NCBI GenBank assembly: GCA_021838585.1
Contig: JAKCDE010000014.1
Span: 1-31,092 of the forward strand
Source: Nitrospirota bacterium
GTDB lineage: Bacteria > Nitrospirota_A > Leptospirillia > Leptospirillales > Leptospirillaceae
DNA length: 31,092 nt
Reading direction: 5' to 3'
Position 1 is the stretch's first letter; each line of letters starts with the position of its first letter. The position numbers were made by a program, and so were the translations under genes. Below are positions 26,297 through 31,092 of this stretch, piece by piece. A model generated the notes under the pieces. That model saw only the letters and a program-made list of their open reading frames with translations, had not been told where the DNA came from and searched no databases.

Positions 26297-27831
26297 CAGA
26301 GATCCTCCCTCTCCTCGTTCCCGTCTTTCCGCTCCCCCAGCGGCCACACGGCGTCCACCTCAAGCTCCATCGCAAGGCCCCGGGAGCGGGCCCGAAGCCT
26401 TTCTCCCCGCACCGGGAGATTCTCCGCCGATGCCAGTCCCCGTCCCCCCTCCCTCTCCAGGATGAAAAAGCCCCTCTCGAGAGGACGCTCGGGATCCGAT
26501 TCCCGCAAAAGAACGGACAGCAGGGCCTGACGCTCCCGGGCCGCTCCGAGGGATCGGCGAATGCCGGAGACGAGGTCAAACCGTCGTCGACTGATCTCAA
26601 GGCGCCTGGGTCCCGCTCCGATCAGATCCTCCCGGTAAAGCGGGCGGGAGCAAAGAGCATGGTCGAGATGGGCCTTTCCCAGGATCTCCCGGACAATCCG
26701 GACCATGGTTTCGCGCTGACCTGCGACATTTCCCAGAAGCCCGGCCAGCCTCCGGTAGGGATGGATGACCCGCGGTTTCAGGGAGGCGAGATCCCCGCTT
26801 CTTTTCGTCAAGCCGTCCCTGACCCTGGCGGTCAGCCGGTCCTGGGCCCGGACAACACCGAGATGGGCGCGGGAGAGGCGCCGGGACAATGTCCCGGTCG
26901 CGATCCGGAAAGCCAGGAGACGCACGGACTCCCGTCCCTTGCGGCCGACGATCAGCTCGCCCAGCCTTTTGCGCGATCGATCGATGAGCCCGAGAAGGAC
27001 GTGAGCGTCGAAAAACACCTTCTTGGCCGCCTCCGTCGGAGTCGCGACCCTCAGGTCGGCGACCAGGTCCGCCACGGTCACGTCCACTTCGTGCCCGATC
27101 GCCGTCACCACCGGAACGGGCGAGGCCAGAATGGCCCGGGCCAGGTCCTCCCGGTTGTAGATCCAGAGATCTTCCGCCGATCCTCCCCCTCTTGCGATCA
27201 CGGCCAGATCGACTCCAGGCAGAGACCCGACCAGGGACAGGGCCCGGATGATCTCGGGAGCCGCCTCGGCCCCCTGCATGCGGGCGGGAACCACGACGAT
27301 GGGGACCAGGCGGTTCTGCTGATCGCCGATGCGGAGGAAGTCCCAGATCGCCGCGCCCTGGGGAGAGGTGATCAGGGCCACCTTCCGGGGCATGGGAGGA
27401 AGAGGGCGCTTTCGTTCCGGGCTGAGGAGCCCTTCCCGGGAGAGGATCTCCCGGACCCGCCGGAATTCGAGGTGAAACAGCCCCAGACCGGCCGGTTCCA
27501 TCGTCTCGGCCACGATCTGGATGTCGCCGCGGGGTTCGTAGTAGGTGAGTCGCCCCCGAAGCACCACCTTCAGCCCGTCCACCGGAACGAAGGTGAGCGA
27601 CCGGGAGGCGCCCCGGAACATGACGCCTCGCAGGCTGGAGGCCGAGTCCTTGAGGGTGAAGTAGTAATGGCCCGCCGGCTGTGAAAGCTTGACGTTCGAA
27701 AGCTCGCCCTCGACCACGAGAAGCCCGGGAAAGATTTGGTCAAGCCCCAGCCTGATCGTTCCCGCAAGCTCCGACACCGTATAGACGGTTACGCTCTTCG
27801 CAATCCCTCCGCCGCTCCCCTCCTCCTTCAA
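26296..27831 (-). CDS. xseA: Exodeoxyribonuclease VII large subunit
   Basis: The 511-residue protein is the catalytic subunit of the single-strand-specific exonuclease VII, active in repair and mutagenesis control. It has the N-terminal OB domain (SELAGTIRLGLDQIF... VVEGELSNVK... GHYYFTLKD), then the catalytic region with ALITSPQGAAIWDFL, VIARGGGSAEDLW and TAIGHEVDVTVADLVADLRV (ATPTEAA), followed by a long helical part and a small C-terminal barrel. It is somewhat longer than E. coli XseA (456). The TTG start at 27831, with GGAGG upstream, overlaps the ymdB stop as TTGA. A frame open to 28062 lies wholly inside ymdB and is low-complexity. Confidence 0.94.
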   Translation of the reverse strand: MKEEGSGGGIAKSVTVYTVSELAGTIRLGLDQIFPGLLVVEGELSNVKLSQPAGHYYFTLKDSASSLRGVMFRGASRSLTFVPVDGLKVVLRGRLTYYEPRGDIQIVAETMEPAGLGLFHLEFRRVREILSREGLLSPERKRPLPPMPRKVALITSPQGAAIWDFLRIGDQQNRLVPIVVVPARMQGAEAAPEIIRALSLVGSLPGVDLAVIARGGGSAEDLWIYNREDLARAILASPVPVVTAIGHEVDVTVADLVADLRVATPTEAAKKVFFDAHVLLGLIDRSRKRLGELIVGRKGRESVRLLAFRIATGTLSRRLSRAHLGVVRAQDRLTARVRDGLTKRSGDLASLKPRVIHPYRRLAGLLGNVAGQRETMVRIVREILGKAHLDHALCSRPLYREDLIGAGPRRLEISRRRFDLVSGIRRSLGAARERQALLSVLLRESDPERPLERGFFILEREGGRGLASAENLPVRGERLRARSRGLAMELEVDAVWPLGERKDGNEEREDL

Positions 27832-28676
27832 GACCCTCCTCCGTCGGTTTCGCGGAGAAGCGTCACCTCGACATCCCCCCTCCGGCCTCCCGGACGATCC
27901 GGTCGGCCCACCGTCACCAGAAGCGCGCAGAAAAGGGTCTCTCCCTCCGCGACGCGGAACGGTCGCGGAACCATAGTCCGATACTTCGAAAGGGCGGAGG
28001 CGGGATCCGCCCCCACGATCGACCATCGGGGCCCCGTCATCCCCACGTCCCCCAGGAACCATGTCCCCCCTGGATAGCGGGTCAGGTCATTGGTCTGGAC
28101 ATGCGTATGGGTCCCGTAGAGAAGGTCCGCGCGCCCGTCCAGATGAAAGGCGAGGGCCTGCTTCTCTCCGGTCGCCTCCGCATGGATGTCGACGGCAATG
28201 AAGTCAGGAGGGTCGGGGCTTTTTTCAAAATCCGAAAGAATCCGGTCGGAGGCGGCAAAGGGACAGTCGGAGGGGGCCATGAAGGTCCGGCCGATGAGAT
28301 TGGCAAGCCCCACCCGGTACCCCGAGGGGAGGCGGAAGATCCGGTGGCCCGTCCCCGGACAGGCGGCGGAAAAATTCTCGGGACGGAGAAGACGAAGGTC
28401 GGAGGAAAGAAGCGCTTCCGCTTCCTTCTGGTCGAAAAGATGGTTCCCAGATGTCACGGCCGTCACACCGAGACGAAAGCACTCCTCCATCTTCGAGAGG
28501 GTCAGCCCACGTCCTCCGGCAAGATTCTCTCCATTGATGAAGATCCCCTCAAGGGGGGCCTCCCGGGAGAGGCGGGCGATTCCCCGGGCCAGCGCGTCCC
28601 TTCCTGGCTTTCCAAAGACATCCCCCACGAAAAGGAGTCGGACGGGAGGCCCCGGTTCCCAGGGGTCAGCGGGCAT
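27828..28676 (-). CDS. ymdB: YmdB-type metallophosphoesterase
   Basis: This 282-residue protein is a dinuclear-metal phosphoesterase of the YmdB family. In Bacillus and Deinococcus, relatives hydrolyse 2',3'-cyclic nucleotides and affect biofilm or RNA turnover. All metal and active-site residues line up: D19 (GDVFG), E50-N51 (INGEN), N78 (SGNH), H165 ([11 protein letters not shown]), H190 and H192 (YGTHTH). The ATG at 28676 overlaps the end of rny by 11 bases; an in-frame TTG at 28682 is an alternative. The rny-ymdB pair is widely conserved and suggests YmdB deals with products of RNase Y cleavage, though that link is inferred from context. Confidence 0.93.
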   Translation of the reverse strand: MPADPWEPGPPVRLLFVGDVFGKPGRDALARGIARLSREAPLEGIFINGENLAGGRGLTLSKMEECFRLGVTAVTSGNHLFDQKEAEALLSSDLRLLRPENFSAACPGTGHRIFRLPSGYRVGLANLIGRTFMAPSDCPFAASDRILSDFEKSPDPPDFIAVDIHAEATGEKQALAFHLDGRADLLYGTHTHVQTNDLTRYPGGTWFLGDVGMTGPRWSIVGADPASALSKYRTMVPRPFRVAEGETLFCALLVTVGRPDRPGGRRGDVEVTLLRETDGGGS

Positions 28677-30228
28677 ACTCAACGATCCGGTTCTCTCGGA
28701 TCACAGTCACCTTGATCTGTCCCGGATAGGTCAGTTCGTTCTCGATCTTCTGGGCAATCCCCCGGGTGATCTCGAGGAGATCCCCGTCGCTGACCTGATC
28801 CTGATTCACGATGATCCGGATCTCACGCCCTGCCTGGATCGCATAGGACTTTTCCACGCCCTTGAAGGAATTCGCGATGGTCTCCAGCTTCTCGAGGCGC
28901 TTGACGTAGACGTCGATGCTTTCGCGGCGGGCGCCGGGCCGGGCGGCCGAGATGGCATCGGCGGCGGCGACCAGAACCGATTCGAGACAATTGGGCTCGA
29001 TGTCCCCGTGATGGGACATGATGGCATTGATCACCTGAGAGGACTCCCCGTATTTTTTTGCCGCCTCTCCCCCGAGGGACGGGTGGGAGCCTTCCCCTTC
29101 GTGGGAGAGAGACTTCCCGATGTCGTGAAGAAGTCCGGCTCTCTTCGCGATCCGGGGGTCGAGTCCCAGATCGTGGGCCATCATCTGGCAGAGATAGGCC
29201 ACCTCCCGCGCATGGACCAGATTGTTCTGGCCATAGCTGGTCCGGTACTTGAGCCGTCCCAGGAGCTTCAGGATTTCGGGATGGATATCGGTGATTCCCA
29301 GTTCGAAGGCCAGCTTCTCCGCCTCCTCCTTGAGGGAGATATCGAGGTCCTTACGGACCTTTTCCACGATTTCCTCGATGCGGGCGGGATGGATCCGGCC
29401 GTCGGAAAGCAGCTGTTCGAGAGCGAGGCGCGCCACTTCCCGGCGCAGGGGATCGAAGCCGGAGATGATGATGGCATCCGGAGTGTCGTCGATGATGAGG
29501 TCGACCCCCGTCGCGGCCTGAAAGGCCCGGATGTTCCGGCCCTCCCGGCCGATCACCCGTCCCTTGACATCGTCCGAGGGAATCGGGACGACCGACACGC
29601 TGATCTCGGCGACATGCTCGTTGGCGTAGCGCTGAATGGCAAGGGTCATCGTCTCCCGGGCCTTCCTCACCGCCTGGTCCCTGACCTCCTGCTCCAGTTT
29701 CTGGGCGAGACGGGCGACCTCGGGCCGGATCGAGGCCTCGGCGTTCTTCATCAGACGCTCCCGAGCCTCTTCCACGGTCAGGGAGGCGATCTCCTCGAGG
29801 CGCTTCTGCTCGGACTCCATCATGGAACGGAGCTCTCCCTCCTTCTGACCGAGGGCCTGTTCCCGGACGGAAAGACTTTTGCGGTCCTTTTCAAGCCTGT
29901 CGCGGTTCTCGGAAAGCTGGCGTCGAAGCTGGTCGAGTTCGGCCTCCCGGCTCTTGAAGGTCTGCTCGGCCTCCTGGAGGGCGCCCTTTTTCCTGGAGAG
30001 ATCCTCCTCCGTTTCGATCCGGATCCGGAGAGCCTCCTCGCGCGCCTGGATTCCGGCCTCCTTGATGGCGCTTTTCTTCTCCTCTTCGAGCCGCATCCGC
30101 TCCGTTCTGAGTCGTTCCTCCTCGAGGGAAAGCGCCCCGGATCGTTTCCTGGCGGCAACAACATATCCGGCCAGAGCCCCGCCGGACACGGCGAGAACGG
30201 CCAGCAATGCCAAAAGTCCATATCCCAT
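28666..30228 (-). CDS. rny: Ribonuclease Y
   Basis: The 520-residue membrane-anchored endoribonuclease starts bulk mRNA decay. It has an N-terminal transmembrane helix (about 4-26), a long charged coiled coil (about 30-195), a KH RNA-binding domain with [15 protein letters not shown], and an HD domain with LLHDIGK and the downstream HHGDIEP. Length equals the usual 510-530 residues. The frame is open to 30306, but ATG at 30228 with AGGGG upstream puts the helix at the N-terminus as in other RNase Y proteins. A TATAAT about 100 bases upstream makes rny the likely first gene of the long run ending in secA. Confidence 0.97.
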   Translation of the reverse strand: MGYGLLALLAVLAVSGGALAGYVVAARKRSGALSLEEERLRTERMRLEEEKKSAIKEAGIQAREEALRIRIETEEDLSRKKGALQEAEQTFKSREAELDQLRRQLSENRDRLEKDRKSLSVREQALGQKEGELRSMMESEQKRLEEIASLTVEEARERLMKNAEASIRPEVARLAQKLEQEVRDQAVRKARETMTLAIQRYANEHVAEISVSVVPIPSDDVKGRVIGREGRNIRAFQAATGVDLIIDDTPDAIIISGFDPLRREVARLALEQLLSDGRIHPARIEEIVEKVRKDLDISLKEEAEKLAFELGITDIHPEILKLLGRLKYRTSYGQNNLVHAREVAYLCQMMAHDLGLDPRIAKRAGLLHDIGKSLSHEGEGSHPSLGGEAAKKYGESSQVINAIMSHHGDIEPNCLESVLVAAADAISAARPGARRESIDVYVKRLEKLETIANSFKGVEKSYAIQAGREIRIIVNQDQVSDGDLLEITRGIAQKIENELTYPGQIKVTVIRENRIVEYAR

Positions 30229-30327
30229 CGTCGCACCCCTTGTCGCAATTGGAAGAGCTCTTGCCGATCGCGGGACCGGCAGGAGGCGCTCCGCCACATA
30301 CCACATTCAGAAAATAATGATCAGGAT

Positions 30328-30333
30328 ATTATA
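30328..30333 (-). promoter_or_regulatory. rny: -10 element upstream of rny
   Basis: A perfect TATAAT on the minus strand, preceded by GTG, would start transcription near 30321 and give a leader of about 93 bases. At 17-base spacing there is no good -35; instead an eight-T tract (complement of 30345-30352) lies just upstream. This is probably the promoter for the rny-ymdB-xseAB-ispA-dxs-tlyA run. Confidence 0.6.
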
Positions 30334-30385
30334 CACGATTCCGCAAAAAAAACCCGACCTCCCCGGATCCCTTTTTCAGCGGCCG

Positions 30386-30408
30386 CCGAAGGGCGCATGC
30401 CCCTTCGG
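30386..30408 (-). terminator. Perfect hairpin after rarA
   Basis: An 8-bp stem CCGAAGGG/CCCTTCGG with a 7-base loop lies 36 bases past the rarA stop codon. The stem is not directly followed by T's on the minus strand (CGGCCGCTGAAAAAG); the first T-run, eight bases, lies about 33 bases further on. It probably helps end or stabilise the rarA transcript before the rny promoter. Confidence 0.45.
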
Positions 30409-30444
30409 AATCCCCTTCCGTCAGTCTTCCTGGAGAGGCCGTCG

Positions 30445-31092
30445 TCAGGAGTTCCTCTCCTTCCGGATCCTGCGCACCGCTTCGAGCCTTTCACGGAGCT
30501 CCCGCTCCCGCCCACGCTCCTCCGGGACATAGTAGCGGCCAGGCTCCCCCCCCGGAAGATACTCCTGGGAAGAGATTCCGTCGGGCATGTCCGGAGGGTA
30601 GTCATAGGACAACGCCTCCTCGGAGGTGGTCAGGGCCAGTCCCCGCTTCGTGGTCCGGTCCCTCAGGTGAACGGGAACGGGGGGGGCGAAGCCGGCCCTC
30701 ACATCGGCCAGAGCCCGGTCAATGCCGCGGTAGGCCGATACGCTCTTGGGAGAAAGGGCCAGGTACAGGGTCGTGAGGGCCAGGGGAATCCGCCCTTCCG
30801 GAAGTCCGACCTGGCTGACGGCGGTATAGCAGGATACCGCCTGGGTCAGGGCCTGGGGATCAGCGAGCCCCACGTCCTCCGAGGCCAGAATGACGAGGCG
30901 GCGGGCGATGTAGAGTGGATCCTCCCCCCCCTCGATCATTCTCGCGAGCCAGTGGAGCGCAGCGTCGGGTTCGTAGTTCCGAACGCTTTTGATGAAGGCG
31001 GAGATGATGTCGTAGTGCGTGTCCTTGTCTCCATAATACTGGCCGGCGCTCTGGAGAATCGAGAGGACCTCCCGGGATCCGACCCGGACGGT
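30445..31092 (-). CDS. rarA: Replication-associated recombination protein A, C-terminal part (cut by window end)
   Basis: The visible 215 residues are the C-terminal half of a RarA/MgsA-family AAA+ ATPase, related to clamp-loader subunits and acting at stalled replication forks. The open frame runs to the last base of the window; the N-terminal ATPase core lies outside. Family features are HYDIISAFIKSVR, the ALHWLARMIEGGEDPLYIARR block followed by ASEDVGLADPQAL (tetramerisation domain), and the terminal SYDYPPDMPDGISSQEYLPG segment with a PGRYYVPEERGRERELRERL tail. The stop is at 30445, and 216 bases separate it from the rny start. Confidence 0.93.
   Translation of the reverse strand, partial: TVRVGSREVLSILQSAGQYYGDKDTHYDIISAFIKSVRNYEPDAALHWLARMIEGGEDPLYIARRLVILASEDVGLADPQALTQAVSCYTAVSQVGLPEGRIPLALTTLYLALSPKSVSAYRGIDRALADVRAGFAPPVPVHLRDRTTKRGLALTTSEEALSYDYPPDMPDGISSQEYLPGGEPGRYYVPEERGRERELRERLEAVRRIRKERNS

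Noticed and set aside
27832..28062. A longer XseA start at 28062
   Set aside because: The extra 77 residues overlap ymdB and are G/R/P-rich low complexity; the OB domain begins after the TTG at 27831.

Overview
The window reads as one bacterial chromosome segment in which every protein gene I can support, and the single tRNA, lies on the minus strand. Read in the direction of transcription (high to low coordinates) it holds: the 3' part of rarA; an eleven-gene run rny-ymdB-xseA-xseB-ispA-dxs-tlyA-SDR epimerase-cutA-M23 peptidase-secA; a gene-poor but structured gap; a complete fourteen-gene respiratory complex I operon nuoA to nuoN; tatA; a small four-helix transporter; and a tRNA-Arg(CCG). 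The left 178 bases are clearly more AT-rich (about 39% GC by hand count over the first 180 bases) and hold no gene I can see.

Organism: GC-rich coding DNA, a full nuoA-N operon with separate nuoC and nuoD, RNase Y paired with YmdB, DXP-pathway isoprenoid genes, and a NuoF built like the electron-bifurcating HydB/HndC proteins. This fits the Nitrospirota, most likely a Leptospirillum-like iron oxidiser. That placement is inference from gene content and protein character, not a database match.

The rny-to-secA run is compact. Stop/start overlaps of 1 to 11 bases (TGATG, TTGA, GTGA) imply translational coupling between genes for RNA turnover, cyclic-nucleotide or phosphodiester hydrolysis, exonuclease VII, farnesyl diphosphate and DXP synthesis, ribosomal RNA methylation, cell-wall hydrolysis and protein export. 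TTG starts are unusually common in the window.

The nuo operon is preceded by a near-consensus sigma-70 promoter (TTGACA, 17-base spacer, TAGAAT). The genes for the NADH-oxidising arm, nuoE, nuoF and nuoG, lie in a stretch bounded by gaps of about 130 bases that carry hairpins, whereas most other nuo gaps are short. NuoF carries an extra N-terminal thioredoxin-like domain and a C-terminal two-cluster ferredoxin domain. In an organism that must push electrons uphill to NAD+ and ferredoxin, this suggests a complex I that may exchange electrons with ferredoxin.

The points most worth checking are the NuoF architecture, the structured 457-base gap between secA and the nuo promoter, the epimerase whose catalytic YxxxK lysine reads as histidine, and the repeats in the AT-rich left end. 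I saw no insertion sequence, CRISPR array, phage gene or toxin-antitoxin pair, and no clearly novel multigene system.
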